IMG/VR virus record: IMGVR_UViG_3300038424_000171
Span: 1 to 58,345 of that record
Direction: 5' to 3' (one strand)
Length of the DNA: 58,345 nt
DNA from: a virus
The notes under the pieces are model-generated. The model saw nothing but the letters and a program-made list of their open reading frames with translations. It searched no databases and was not told the origin of the DNA. Made by a program: the position numbers and the translations under genes. The first letter of the stretch is position 1; every line of letters begins with the position of its first letter. Positions 28,737 to 38,011 of this stretch are shown here, piece by piece.

Positions 28737-28990
28737 TGCACTGTCCCGCCTGCTATCACTCGGGTCACGCCGAGGAATCCTGCCGCACCTACGTTGCGGG
28801 ACAGGGTTGGTGCAAGTGCGACGGCGCGATGCCGGGGAGCATCCCGCATGGCGTGACGACCATAGTGCCGGGCAACGCGCTCAAGCGTATGCACTACACC
28901 GAGACAAAGGCGTTCGTCGAGAAGGCGCTAAAAGGCGCAGGCAAGCCGCCAGAGAGGGTGCGGAGGGCGATGCAAAATGTCGGAAACTGA
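28736..28990 (+). CDS. Small zinc-finger protein
   Basis: An 84-residue protein whose ATG overlaps the terminase stop by one base. It begins MHCPACYHSGHAEESC and contains WCKC, a likely zinc site, followed by a helical C-terminus. Lies between terminase and portal; role unknown. Confidence 0.65.
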   Translation: MHCPACYHSGHAEESCRTYVAGQGWCKCDGAMPGSIPHGVTTIVPGNALKRMHYTETKAFVEKALKGAGKPPERVRRAMQNVGN

Positions 28991-31088
28991 TCTCACGCAG
29001 GGTCCGAATCAAGTAGGTTCCGGCGCTGACGGCATACAGCCCGGTCCTCAAGCCAGCGGCGACTACGTTCCCGACCCGTTGCTGCGCTGGATACTCCAGC
29101 AAGTCGGACGCGCGGAGCCGAAAATCAAGGATTGGCGCAAGAACACCGCGATGCCGGGCTTCCGGTTTCTCGCGGGGAGCCAGCTCTCCGACGAAGACGA
29201 AGCCATCCTGAAATCCGAGAACCGCCCGACTACCGCGTTCAACACGGCGCAAAAATATATCCGCTACATCTCCGGTGTGGAACGCGACTCTCCCGCCGGC
29301 CTGATGGTACAGGCCATCAATCTCGACTCGACACCCGCCGCCGCCGCCAGCGATTACCTGACGAAGTTCTACAACTGGGCCAATCGGCAGACCAAGGGCG
29401 ACAGCGAGCGCTCGCGCGCATATGAAGACTTCCTGACATGCGGGATGGCGTTCACGCAATCCTGCATTGACCGCTCCCGCGATCCGCGCGGACTCATTTC
29501 CGTAAGGCGTTTCTCCCCATTCGAGGCTCTATTCCCTGATAACTGCGATCGCATGAACCTGGAGGGCGCACGCTGGCTCGGCCGCGAATCGTGGGTGGAG
29601 GCCGAAGAAGCAAAAAGCTGGTTCGATGATGCGCACTCCTACTTTCTCATCGACCAGTGCGCTCGCAACAAGGAAGACGGCGGCGGCGGTCCAAGTCAGA
29701 ACCAACTCTGGCAGTGGCCGGAGCCTCCGCGCGTTCCCTATAAGATTCCCTACGTCCAATCGTATCCTCTGAGTTCTCTGGAAACCGAAGCGCCGAAAGC
29801 CGGACAAGTCAAACTGATGGAGTTCCAGTGGTGGCAGAACGCGCCGAAAATCATCTACATGGACCCGCTCACCCAGAAGGTTGAGACGAAAGACGAAGCC
29901 GACTTCAAGAAGTACGAGCGCCGCCTGCAACTGATCAACATTCCGATTCTGGATCACGAACGCGAAATCTCCCGTTCGTATCGCAAGGCGTTCGTTCTGG
30001 ACCGCCGCTTCATTCTCGGGGAGCCGACACCGCTTCCCGGCCCGCGCTTCACGATCAACGCTCTGTGTTGTCACTTCGCCGAGCATCTGCGGACCTGGTA
30101 CGGATTCATGTCGCTGCTGATCGATCCACAACGCTACAAAAACAAGGCATGGAATCAGGCGCTCGAAGCGCTGGCGCACGCGACCAAGGGCGGCTACATC
30201 GCGGAATTGAGCGCCATCGGCGATAAGGGCGACGTTGATCAGTTCAAGAAGGACGCCGCGGTGCCCGGAAGCATCAGCATCGTCACGGACGGGGCGCTGA
30301 AAAACGGCGCTATCAAGGAAAAGTCCAACGAGAAAGTGCCGGAAGCCGCACTCGCAATTATGAGCCACGTCGATTCTGAGATGGACGTGGTGACGGGCAT
30401 CTCCGCGGAATCGCTCGGCCTTGGCGCATCGACTACGGCTGGCGTGACGATCAAGCGCCGCCAGAGAGCGGGCATCGTTTTGCTTGCGGCCGAGTTCGAC
30501 GCGCTGCGCGACTTCCGCATCAACGAAGCGCACATCATTTTCGACCACGCGGAATTTATCACCGACGACCGCATGATGATGGTCGGCGAAGACCCTTACG
30601 ACCAGCAGGTCATGCAGTTGGTACGCGACCCGTTCACGTTGGAATACCTCGTGCAACTCGACGAAGCAGAGACCAACCCCGACGTGAAGATGATGTACAT
30701 GGAGTATCTGCTCGGCCCGCTCGGACAGACGATGCTCCGCATGAATATATTTACGCCCGACATGCTTAACGCGCTCCCGTTCCCGCGCAAGTGGATCGAG
30801 GCGATCAAGCAGAGCATCGAGCAGAAGACGAAGAAGGAGCAGGAGATGCGGGCGCAGGGCTTGCCGATACCGGGGCAACGCGGGCCTCAGAAGACGCCCG
30901 ACGAACGCGCATCGGAGATTCTCTATCGCCGTGCGCAATCGGTGCAGAAACTCGCACAGGCAGAAAGCCTCACCAAGAAGACGGGGCTGGAAGCGGTGCG
31001 GATGCTTTTGGAGTCCCTCACGCCGCAGCCGCAGATGCCGGGCGGGAACGGCGGGCCTCCGCAACCGCAGAATCGCGGGATTGCGTAA
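28977..31088 (+). CDS. Portal protein, P22-like
   Basis: A 703-residue protein with the features of the P22-type portal family: a long N-terminal wing region (NRPTTAFNTAQKYIRYISGV, ERDSPAGLMVQAIN), a central stem region around AESLGLGASTTAGVTIKRRQ, and a C-terminal helical barrel or tail rich in Gln/Lys. It forms the dodecameric ring at the capsid vertex for DNA passage. Size and class suggest a podovirus. Confidence 0.88.
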   Translation: MSETDLTQGPNQVGSGADGIQPGPQASGDYVPDPLLRWILQQVGRAEPKIKDWRKNTAMPGFRFLAGSQLSDEDEAILKSENRPTTAFNTAQKYIRYISGVERDSPAGLMVQAINLDSTPAAAASDYLTKFYNWANRQTKGDSERSRAYEDFLTCGMAFTQSCIDRSRDPRGLISVRRFSPFEALFPDNCDRMNLEGARWLGRESWVEAEEAKSWFDDAHSYFLIDQCARNKEDGGGGPSQNQLWQWPEPPRVPYKIPYVQSYPLSSLETEAPKAGQVKLMEFQWWQNAPKIIYMDPLTQKVETKDEADFKKYERRLQLINIPILDHEREISRSYRKAFVLDRRFILGEPTPLPGPRFTINALCCHFAEHLRTWYGFMSLLIDPQRYKNKAWNQALEALAHATKGGYIAELSAIGDKGDVDQFKKDAAVPGSISIVTDGALKNGAIKEKSNEKVPEAALAIMSHVDSEMDVVTGISAESLGLGASTTAGVTIKRRQRAGIVLLAAEFDALRDFRINEAHIIFDHAEFITDDRMMMVGEDPYDQQVMQLVRDPFTLEYLVQLDEAETNPDVKMMYMEYLLGPLGQTMLRMNIFTPDMLNALPFPRKWIEAIKQSIEQKTKKEQEMRAQGLPIPGQRGPQKTPDERASEILYRRAQSVQKLAQAESLTKKTGLEAVRMLLESLTPQPQMPGGNGGPPQPQNRGIA

Positions 31089-31252
31089 TGGAAGTCTCCG
31101 ACGTGGATCGCGCCAATGCAGCCGTGCGCCGCGCCGAGATTGGGCACGATGAAGGACTCCGCGACATCCGCCACCTGCGCGACATCATCAAGAAGCAGGC
31201 GGAGACGATTCTGGACCTCGAACGCAAAGTGAAGGACGTTGGTGTGCCGTGA
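31088..31252 (+). CDS. Short coiled-coil protein
   Basis: A 54-residue helix-forming protein (heptad pattern in IRHLRDIIKKQAETILDLER). ATG overlaps the portal stop by one base. Could be a small head or scaffold accessory. Confidence 0.55.
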   Translation: MEVSDVDRANAAVRRAEIGHDEGLRDIRHLRDIIKKQAETILDLERKVKDVGVP

Positions 31253-31265
31253 AGCGGATGGTCGA

Positions 31266-31754
31266 ATGTGGAGATTCATCGTGAACTCAGGAAACTTAAT
31301 CGAAGTAAAACTAATTCCCCACGAACAGGAAAGGTATTCATCATGGGCGGATTGGACATTCCATCCTGACGGCTCAATAACGATCTACGTCTCAAATGAA
31401 TCAAAGCTCGCGAGCATCAAGGATCGTCGCTACCTGTTCCTCGCCGCAATCCACGAATTGGTGGAGGCGTTTGTCTTGAGCCATCAACTCGGCAGCGACC
31501 AGAAAGCGCAGGTGGAATGCGACGACTTCGATTTCGATTACGAAGCGCGCCGTATGGAAGGTCAGATTCATGCCGCGTGCGGCTGCGAAATTACGGACGA
31601 TCCTGGTGCTGACAAGCACGCTCCCTACAAAAGCGCCCATCACGCTGCGGAAGTGGTGGAGTACGGACTGGCGAGACTGCTTGGCGTGGACCCGAAGGAA
31701 TACGACGCGGCGTTCATCGCGCTCGATGGCGGAGTGGCGGGAAATCGGAAATGA
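31266..31754 (+). CDS. Hypothetical protein with HExxE-like motif
   Basis: A 162-residue protein from ATG 31266; a TTG at 31239 would extend it by 9 residues. It contains FLAAIHELVEAFVLSH, a helix with His-Glu and a second Glu as in some metal-binding proteins, followed by CDDFDFDYEARRMEG. I recall similar phage proteins of unknown function. Catalysis is not established. Confidence 0.6.
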   Translation: MWRFIVNSGNLIEVKLIPHEQERYSSWADWTFHPDGSITIYVSNESKLASIKDRRYLFLAAIHELVEAFVLSHQLGSDQKAQVECDDFDFDYEARRMEGQIHAACGCEITDDPGADKHAPYKSAHHAAEVVEYGLARLLGVDPKEYDAAFIALDGGVAGNRK

Positions 31755-33067
31755 AACCCGTTGAAGATGTCATCGCGTGCGTGATCGACCAGGGCACGTT
31801 CATCTCGATAGCAGAAAAGCTCGGCGAGACATGCGCGAAAGTTTTTTACCATTCCCCTTATGAAACTGAATACCAGGACATTCGCGCGTGCGTGCAGGGG
31901 CACGGACTCGACAACGTAGAGCGCCTTGACGATCTGTTCGACCGCATCAATGAGATCGATCTGTTCGTATTCCCCGACATCGGTTTTAGTTCCCTCCAGC
32001 GCCATCTCCGCAGTCTCGGCAAGGCGGTGTGGGGGCATATGGGCGCAACTGACCTTGAGTTGTACCGCGACTTCTTTCTCGACATATTGCGCGAGCACGG
32101 CCTGCCGACGATTCACTCCGAAACGCTGGTCGGCGTGACCAAGCTCGCCGCATACCTGAAAGAGCACAAAAACCAGTGGGTGAAGATTAACCGCTTTCGC
32201 GGGAACATGGAAACATTCAGATCGTTCGACTACAACCACAGTATTCGTAAGCTAGACGAGCTCGCGGTGATCTTCGGCGGCGCGAAAGAGCATGTGGTCT
32301 TTGTCGTGCAGGACGACCTCGAAACAGTTGGTGAAATCGGCTACGACGGCTGGTGCATCGACGGTCGATACCCGTCAGCGTCGTTTCAGGGCTACGAAAA
32401 AAAGAACGAACTATATCTCGGCTCATTGCTTGCGGCTGAAGACCTCCCCGAAGAAATCATCATCGTCAACGAAGCGATGGCGCCGATTCTCGAAAACTAC
32501 GGATACCGCGACTGGTGGGCGACGGAGATTCGCAAAGGGAAAGATGGACTACCCTATTTCATCGACCCTACTCCGCGTATGCCGGGGCAGACGGGAGAGC
32601 ATCAACTTGAGACTCTGACCAACTTTGCCGATGTGATCTGGCAGGGCGCGAACGGGTTTTTGATCGAGCCGGAGTTCCAGTGGCACTTCGCCGCAGAAGC
32701 CACCCTTCACTACGACCTGAAACCGCGCGACCCGACCGTTACCGACGAATGGAAGACGCTGCACCTGCCGGAAGATTCCCGCTGGTTCAAGTTCTATCAC
32801 TACTGCAAAATGAACGGCATCTATCACTTCACCGCGAAAGACACCGACGAAATCGGTGTCGTGCTCGGCGTCGGCGATTCGGTCGAGGAAGCGATCAAGC
32901 ATCTTCAGGCGAATCTCGATACGGTCAAGGACTTGCCGGTGTCGGCCAACCTCGCGGGATTTGCGAGTCTGCTGGATTCAATCAAAAAGGCTGAGAAACA
33001 AGGGGTCAAGTTTGGCGGGCGCATTCCGAAGCCCGCAGAAATTTTCAAAGACGGAGCGAGTTTATGA
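31751..33067 (+). CDS. ATP-grasp-like ligase
   Basis: A 438-residue protein. The N-terminal 110 residues look like a Rossmann-type pre-ATP-grasp domain (IDLFVFPDIGFSSLQRHLRS). Residues about 130-310 follow an ATP-grasp layout, with VKINRFRGNMETF as a possible ATP-binding strand and EIRKGKDGLPYFIDPTPRMP then GQTGEHQL as the metal and ATP end. Such enzymes join carboxylates to amines. Here it lies between portal and capsid, followed by two glycosyl/phosphotransferase-type genes, so modification of virion proteins or glycans is a reasonable guess. Confidence 0.65.
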   Translation: MKPVEDVIACVIDQGTFISIAEKLGETCAKVFYHSPYETEYQDIRACVQGHGLDNVERLDDLFDRINEIDLFVFPDIGFSSLQRHLRSLGKAVWGHMGATDLELYRDFFLDILREHGLPTIHSETLVGVTKLAAYLKEHKNQWVKINRFRGNMETFRSFDYNHSIRKLDELAVIFGGAKEHVVFVVQDDLETVGEIGYDGWCIDGRYPSASFQGYEKKNELYLGSLLAAEDLPEEIIIVNEAMAPILENYGYRDWWATEIRKGKDGLPYFIDPTPRMPGQTGEHQLETLTNFADVIWQGANGFLIEPEFQWHFAAEATLHYDLKPRDPTVTDEWKTLHLPEDSRWFKFYHYCKMNGIYHFTAKDTDEIGVVLGVGDSVEEAIKHLQANLDTVKDLPVSANLAGFASLLDSIKKAEKQGVKFGGRIPKPAEIFKDGASL

Positions 33068-33327
33068 AGGCAGAATTTAAACGATTGAATTGTATCGAAC
33101 TCACGGCGGAAAATTCCGCCGAACAAGTGCTAATGGCGGAGTTTGCGCGCTCTTCTCTTCCGACACTTTCCGATGACCATGTGGAATTGGTAGTGAACAA
33201 TCCAAATGTCGGACAAGTTTTGCAGAATCTTGCTGTTGGATCACCGATGGAAATTATGATTCATCGCGAGCCAAAGAAAGCGCAAAACTTGGTAATACCA
33301 GCGGTCAAAATTGGCAGGGGTCTTTAA
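33064..33327 (+). CDS. Hypothetical small protein
   Basis: An 87-residue mixed alpha/beta protein, overlapping the ATP-grasp gene by 4 bases. No domain recognised. Lower GC than neighbours. Confidence 0.58.
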   Translation: MKAEFKRLNCIELTAENSAEQVLMAEFARSSLPTLSDDHVELVVNNPNVGQVLQNLAVGSPMEIMIHREPKKAQNLVIPAVKIGRGL

Positions 33328-33328
33328 C

Positions 33329-34540
33329 ATGGCAAACGCAGGACGGCTACGAACCAAAACAATCGACAATCCGCTCGAAACGATGCTGCTGGAGCAGGAG
33401 ACGCAGGTGCTCGCGGGCGTGCCGAAAGAAACGCGGGAAGCGTTGGGTCTGGAGAGTCCCGAAATAGCGCCGCCGCCCGCGCCACCCGAGAAGGAACCCG
33501 TAGTCGAGCCGCCTGCGCCGCCGGAAACACCTGTTGCGGAACCGCCACCTGCGCCCGCTCCTGTTGCCACACCGCCGTCACCAGAACCGCCGCCCGCCGC
33601 TGCGCCACCTGAGCCAGCGCCCGCTACTGCCCCGCCTGCTGCGGCAGCCGCACCCCCAGCGGCTCCACAGCCTCCAGTTGCGCCAGTGGCCGAACCGCCA
33701 GGCGGGTTTCCGTGGCGTGAACTCAAGAAACTGCGCAAGGAGATGGACGCTCTCAAGAGTCGAGCGCCGGCGCTTCCAACGCCCGAAACTCCACTGGTCC
33801 CAAGCGAGCAGCCGCCCGCCGACGCTGACGATCCGTTGGGTATTGACGCGCGAGCGCGAGCGATCATCCAGCCTGAAATCGATCGCCTTGCTCAGCAGCA
33901 AGAGCAATTCCGAGTTCAGCAGGAGCAGGAACGCCAGCGCGTCGAACTGCAATCGCAAGAAGCGACATTTCGCGCCAAGGAACCCGCTTACGACGAAGCC
34001 GCGGTGTTTCTCATCAAGAGCGCCCGCGACGAGTACGAGGACAGCGGTGCTGACAAATGGCGCGGCTCGATGATTCTCAAGGGTGCAGAGACAAATCCGC
34101 AAGTGCGTGCCGCCGTCGATCAGGTTGCCGACCAGTTCAACATCTCCGACGAGGAAGCCGCCCGCCGAATCGCCGTCGATCTGTACGTCACCGAGCAGTA
34201 CAACAACATCCGCAATGGTGCCGCAGCCGCAAGACAGCCGCTTCCCGAAGTTGTCTGGAGACGCGCGGTTGCCCGCGGATTCACGAAAGCGGCACCCGCT
34301 CCAGCGCCCGCGCCAGCCGCGCCCCCCATGTCGCCCATCGAACGGGCGCGTCGGTTGAATGCGGCCGGCCCAAGTCTGGGGAACATGCAGAGCGGCGGAG
34401 CGCCCGCGCCGAGACAAGGGGCAGCGCCGCCGAAAACGAAGGCGGAATACGAACAGATTGTCCGTGATGGTCTGTTCACCGATCAACTGTCGGCGGCATG
34501 GGACCGCATGGACCCGAAATGGGATGAGAAACTAGCATGA
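33329..34540 (+). CDS. Putative scaffolding protein
   Basis: A 403-residue protein with a long Pro/Ala/Glu-rich disordered region (residues about 45-130), a charged coiled coil (about 175-215, Gln/Glu-rich), and a helical C-terminus that includes Pro/Ala linkers. No catalytic motif. Location between portal and major capsid genes and this composition are those of scaffolding proteins, which guide procapsid assembly and leave afterwards. Start at ATG 33329. Confidence 0.65.
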   Translation: MANAGRLRTKTIDNPLETMLLEQETQVLAGVPKETREALGLESPEIAPPPAPPEKEPVVEPPAPPETPVAEPPPAPAPVATPPSPEPPPAAAPPEPAPATAPPAAAAAPPAAPQPPVAPVAEPPGGFPWRELKKLRKEMDALKSRAPALPTPETPLVPSEQPPADADDPLGIDARARAIIQPEIDRLAQQQEQFRVQQEQERQRVELQSQEATFRAKEPAYDEAAVFLIKSARDEYEDSGADKWRGSMILKGAETNPQVRAAVDQVADQFNISDEEAARRIAVDLYVTEQYNNIRNGAAAARQPLPEVVWRRAVARGFTKAAPAPAPAPAAPPMSPIERARRLNAAGPSLGNMQSGGAPAPRQGAAPPKTKAEYEQIVRDGLFTDQLSAAWDRMDPKWDEKLA

Positions 34541-34797
34541 GCAAAAGAATAGTTGGTTTCACTTCGTTGGTTGGCAAGGACAAAGTGTACGTCGATGCTG
34601 ACAAAGTAGAAGCGCTGGCTTACGGCACTTTTGCGCGGCCGAGTCCCATCAACGGAGCCACAGTGAGCACGGCGATTGTGCAGCTTCTCGGTGCGGGCTG
34701 GCAACTTGTCACGCCCGAGAAGATGGACGAAGTGCGCCGCAAACTCGGATGGACGATTGCCGCCGACGTGGAAAAATCTGCTGAGAAGGTTGCGTGA
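34537..34797 (+). CDS. Hypothetical small protein
   Basis: An 86-residue protein with ATG overlapping the scaffold stop. It begins with a beta-type KRIVGFTSLVGKDKVYVDAD segment and has a helical end. Function unknown. Confidence 0.6.
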   Translation: MSKRIVGFTSLVGKDKVYVDADKVEALAYGTFARPSPINGATVSTAIVQLLGAGWQLVTPEKMDEVRRKLGWTIAADVEKSAEKVA

Positions 34798-35513
34798 GTC
34801 AGCCGACAATCGTTCTGGGCTACGTCCACGGCGACATGCTGGACGCTGCGTTCAAGCAGAGCATCGACAACTTCAAGGCATTCGACGAGCGCAGCCGCCG
34901 CGTGGCGATCGCTCAAGGATTCGAGAGGGGCAACTTCGTTGACGACAACCGCAACGCGATGGTCCACGACTTTCTCGACACGCCCGCTGACTACTTGCTC
35001 TTTCTCGATACCGACATCGAGTTCGAGCCGCATCATCCATACGTCCTGCTCGACGAAGCAGTAACGAATGACCGCGCGATCATGAGCGGCATCTACTACT
35101 CGTTCATCATCGACGGCAAGCTGCGGCCGGTCTGGTTCACCGATCCGCTCAAAGCTGATGGCCCCGTCTGCGCGTTCGGCAACTTCGATCCTGCTGAAGT
35201 TGTCGTGCCGCTCGCCGCCGCTGGCATGGGCTTCTGCCTGATTCGCCGCGACGTATTCGAGAAGATGTGGGGGGTGCCGGAGTGGGCGGCTGATTACTGG
35301 ACGTGGTTCGGCCGCGACCGCTATCGCATCCCCGACGGCACCTTCAAGCATCATGGCGAGGACATTTGCTTTTGTCTGCGCGCGAAAAAAATCGGCATCC
35401 AGACGTGGGGCCACAAGGGCGTAGCGGTCAAGCACTGGAAGAAGATTCCGCTCGACGAAGAGTTGTTCCGCGTGCTGGTGGAAGATGCGCAGCGGCGTGG
35501 AGTTGAATATTGA
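34794..35513 (+). CDS. GT-A fold glycosyltransferase
   Basis: A 239-residue protein starting at GTG that overlaps the previous stop (GTGA). It has a GT-A pattern: VDDNRNAMVHDFL, then LLFLDTDIEFEP with the metal-binding D-T-D at residues 72-74, an AAAGMGFCLIRRDVFE acceptor-side segment, and HHGEDICFCLRAKKIG with the catalytic-base region near the end. It likely transfers a sugar from a nucleotide sugar. The acceptor could be a virion protein or a host surface glycan. Confidence 0.8.
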   Translation: MSQPTIVLGYVHGDMLDAAFKQSIDNFKAFDERSRRVAIAQGFERGNFVDDNRNAMVHDFLDTPADYLLFLDTDIEFEPHHPYVLLDEAVTNDRAIMSGIYYSFIIDGKLRPVWFTDPLKADGPVCAFGNFDPAEVVVPLAAAGMGFCLIRRDVFEKMWGVPEWAADYWTWFGRDRYRIPDGTFKHHGEDICFCLRAKKIGIQTWGHKGVAVKHWKKIPLDEELFRVLVEDAQRRGVEY

Positions 35514-35530
35514 CCCATTGAGGTTGCGCG

Positions 35531-36625
35531 ATGCGCGTTGAAGTTTATCTCACAACGGCGATGGAAGTATCCCATTTTGCGCCGGTCGTGCGGGCGTTAA
35601 GGTCGCTCGAAGTGGACGCGGTATTTATCTCTCCGCAGCAGCATCCCAAAGCGAAGGCGCGCGGATGGGACGATGCCGACCGCACTGAATTGCTGCTCAA
35701 GCGGCTCGATCTGCCATTCGAGAAATATTCCGACATCTACGCGGACGCGGTGCTCACGATCCAGCCGGAGGGATTCGTCGATCACTACCGCAAGCTCAAG
35801 ATTCGGATGACGTATGGAGTCGGGCTGATTCCGCCGACCAATTCATCGTCGCCCGGTAAGCCGTTCGATTTTCACTTGGTACACGGCCCCTTCAACCAAC
35901 GAGTGCAGTTCCAGTACCACGCGCTGCCATCGCCGAGCCTGCCGCCCGAACGGGTGAAGGTGATCGGCTATCCGAGATTCGATGATTGGTGGAATGGAAA
36001 GAAAGATTGCACCTGCAATCCGAAGTGGATAATGCACTGGCCCGACTGTCCGAAGTACATTCAGCCGGACTATGGCGTGGGCATAAAGAAACCGCCCGTT
36101 CTGCTTTGGCTGCCGACTTGGGGTGCGGCCTCATCCATCGCCCGCTTTGCCGACGCCATCTTTGCCCTCTCCGACAAGTACGATATTTGGGTGAAGCCGC
36201 ATCACGGCACGGTGACGTGGGAGCGCGAGCGCATGGCGCGGCTAGCGGACGGCCCATGCCGCATCGTGGACTTCGATGAGCAGCCGGAGCCGTCATTCGC
36301 AGCGGCAAGTATTGTGCTCGCAGACTTGGCGAGCGGAGCGTTTAGCGAGGCGGTGTTCCTTAGGAAGAGACTGATCGGGCTGTCGAGTTTTAGCGAGATA
36401 GCGAATCTGCTAGTACCGATTAACCATTCGATACCGATTGCTTGTACGCCAGATCATATCGGCTCCGCGATAGGGACGAGCGAACTCACGGCATCGCGAC
36501 GAACGGAGATACGAAGCGAACTCGTCGATTCCACCGAAGGCGCAGACGGTATGCGGGCGGCGAAGATTATCGTGGAGTGCGTCGAGGGGACTATTGACAA
36601 TCGCGCGAAAAACGCGCATGGATGA
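35531..36625 (+). CDS. CDP-glycerol glycerophosphotransferase-like (TagB/TagF) enzyme
   Basis: A 364-residue protein with a GT-B-type layout. The N-terminal domain senses acceptor (YLTTAMEVSHFAPVVRALRS). The C-terminal domain carries LLWLPTWGAASSIARF, DIWVKPHHGTVTWERERMA and ADLASGAFSEAVFLRKRLIG, resembling nucleotide-diphospho-alditol transferases of the TagB/TagF family. It follows the GT-A gene in the same direction, which suggests a shared pathway for adding a sugar/alditol-phosphate type decoration. Substrate cannot be read from sequence. Confidence 0.65.
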   Translation: MRVEVYLTTAMEVSHFAPVVRALRSLEVDAVFISPQQHPKAKARGWDDADRTELLLKRLDLPFEKYSDIYADAVLTIQPEGFVDHYRKLKIRMTYGVGLIPPTNSSSPGKPFDFHLVHGPFNQRVQFQYHALPSPSLPPERVKVIGYPRFDDWWNGKKDCTCNPKWIMHWPDCPKYIQPDYGVGIKKPPVLLWLPTWGAASSIARFADAIFALSDKYDIWVKPHHGTVTWERERMARLADGPCRIVDFDEQPEPSFAAASIVLADLASGAFSEAVFLRKRLIGLSSFSEIANLLVPINHSIPIACTPDHIGSAIGTSELTASRRTEIRSELVDSTEGADGMRAAKIIVECVEGTIDNRAKNAHG

Positions 36626-36805
36626 TTTTAGTGACCTTTGATGTTTCGGGTCTGATCTGAGAAGCATCCGCAGCGGCCCTGCGTTACCAAGGCTTCGACC
36701 CATAGTTGGCGGGTCTCTTCTATAACCAAGCCAGCGCGTGCGCAAACCGTCCGGCGACATAAAGGACGGGGAAACTTTAGGTGCAAAACTTGAAGGCTCA
36801 CGCAA
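36626..36805. promoter_or_regulatory. Leader region of the major capsid gene with hairpin
   Basis: A 180-base gap. CCGTCC (36747-36752) and GGACGG (36764-36769) form a 6-bp stem with an 11-base loop 37 bases before the capsid ATG. Further up, GCGCG and CGCGC around an A-run (36603-36617) form another stem at the end of the previous gene. A TTGACA at 36594 lacks a good -10. Probably an RNA-level control or processing site for strong capsid expression. Confidence 0.45.
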
Positions 36806-37996
36806 ATGGCAGAAACGAGCGTTCCCGCAAACGACCCGACTGCGGTAGTCGTTTATTCTAGCAGGACTCTCCGACAGGCAATCTGGAAAACGACCGCATC
36901 GAAGCTGATGTCGGTCGGCCTCTCGGCAGACGATCCTTCCAACTTCGTTCAATACTTTCAGGAAACCGCGCAAGGCCCCGGCGGTGAGATCAAGTACGAT
37001 CTGATCTACAACCCGTTCGGACCCGGCGTTGCTGGCGACAATGTGATCGCGGGCAACGAGGTTCCGTTCGATTGGGATCAGGACGTAATCTTCATCGACC
37101 AGCTCCGGCAGGCGATTCTGATCGGCGGGCGCATGTCGCAGCAGCGCGTGCCGTACAGCCTGCGCGTCAAGGCCAAGAACGGACTCGCGAACTGGTGGGC
37201 GCAGATGTTCAACTGGGGCTTGATGAACCAGTTGGCCGGCAACACCTACGCGCTGAACGTGCCGTACCTCGGCATCACGACCGGAGAAGGTGCGTACAAC
37301 TACACCGGCATGAACAACCCGTTGGCGCCGACTACGGACGGCCACTGGCTGTTTCCGCAGGGCGCGACCACGGAATCCACAGTCGGCACCGACCCGAAGT
37401 ATGCGTTCGCAGCCGAGGCGATTCCGACTATCGAAGCGCAGGCAACCGGCGCGCTCATCAACCCGATCAAGCCGATCGTCATCGGCAGCCTCGAAATTAC
37501 CGGCGTGATATTCCTGACTCCGCTTCAGGTCAAGTCGCTCAAGACGAACTACTCCGAAGGCGAGTGGGGCGCGATCATGGGACTGGCGGCCCAGGGCGGC
37601 CAAGTCACCGGCAATCCGATATTCACCGGAGCCTTGGGAATCATCGACAACATCGTTCTCCATCGCGATGCGTACCTGCCGTGGGGGGACGGAGTGAACA
37701 CCAACACGCTGTCCGTGCTCGGGCAGACCATCGCGAATCCGTCATCGCTCTATGGCGCGGCTTACGCGACCAAGAACATCGGACGCGCCATCTTCGTCGG
37801 AGCGCAGGCGGGAGCGTTCGCGACCGGCGCGGTCGAGGGTCCGCTAGGCCAGCCGCTCAAGCTGACTTGGGTGGAGGAACCGCTGGACGGCGCGAATCAG
37901 TTGCGCATCATCTCCGGCATGATCACCGGCACCAAGAAGACGCAGTTCGGCCAGAGCGATTACGGCGTCATAACCTATTCAACTTACGTCGGCTAA
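36806..37996 (+). CDS. Major capsid protein, N4 gp56-like (DUF4043 type)
   Basis: A 396-residue protein. GVAGDNVIAGNEVPFDWDQD and IFIDQLRQAILIGGRMSQQR followed by a segment that ends NWWAQMFNWG match the N4-gp56/DUF4043 capsid family pattern, with a HK97-type fold expected. A single major structural gene after the scaffold and before a decoration-type protein is typical. It forms the icosahedral shell. Confidence 0.82.
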   Translation: MAETSVPANDPTAVVVYSSRTLRQAIWKTTASKLMSVGLSADDPSNFVQYFQETAQGPGGEIKYDLIYNPFGPGVAGDNVIAGNEVPFDWDQDVIFIDQLRQAILIGGRMSQQRVPYSLRVKAKNGLANWWAQMFNWGLMNQLAGNTYALNVPYLGITTGEGAYNYTGMNNPLAPTTDGHWLFPQGATTESTVGTDPKYAFAAEAIPTIEAQATGALINPIKPIVIGSLEITGVIFLTPLQVKSLKTNYSEGEWGAIMGLAAQGGQVTGNPIFTGALGIIDNIVLHRDAYLPWGDGVNTNTLSVLGQTIANPSSLYGAAYATKNIGRAIFVGAQAGAFATGAVEGPLGQPLKLTWVEEPLDGANQLRIISGMITGTKKTQFGQSDYGVITYSTYVG

Positions 37997-38011
37997 GGCG
38001 GGTGAACTAAA

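Noticed and set aside
29529-31064. Long open frame of 511 codons on the minus strand under the portal gene
   Set aside because: It is antisense to a well supported portal gene, is His/Arg/Val-rich without domain character, and results from GC-rich codon use on the other strand.
36594-36622. TTGACA before the capsid gene as a promoter
   Set aside because: No acceptable -10 box at 16-18 bases; the sequence is the 3' end of the 35531 gene.
36410-37663. Minus-strand open frame of 417 codons under the capsid gene
   Set aside because: Same reasoning: shadow of the capsid and preceding genes, no ribosome site and no recognisable motifs.
37072-38010. Second plus-strand frame of 312 codons inside the capsid gene
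   Set aside because: Arg/His-rich low-complexity translation with no family character, unlike the overlapping frame at 24247.
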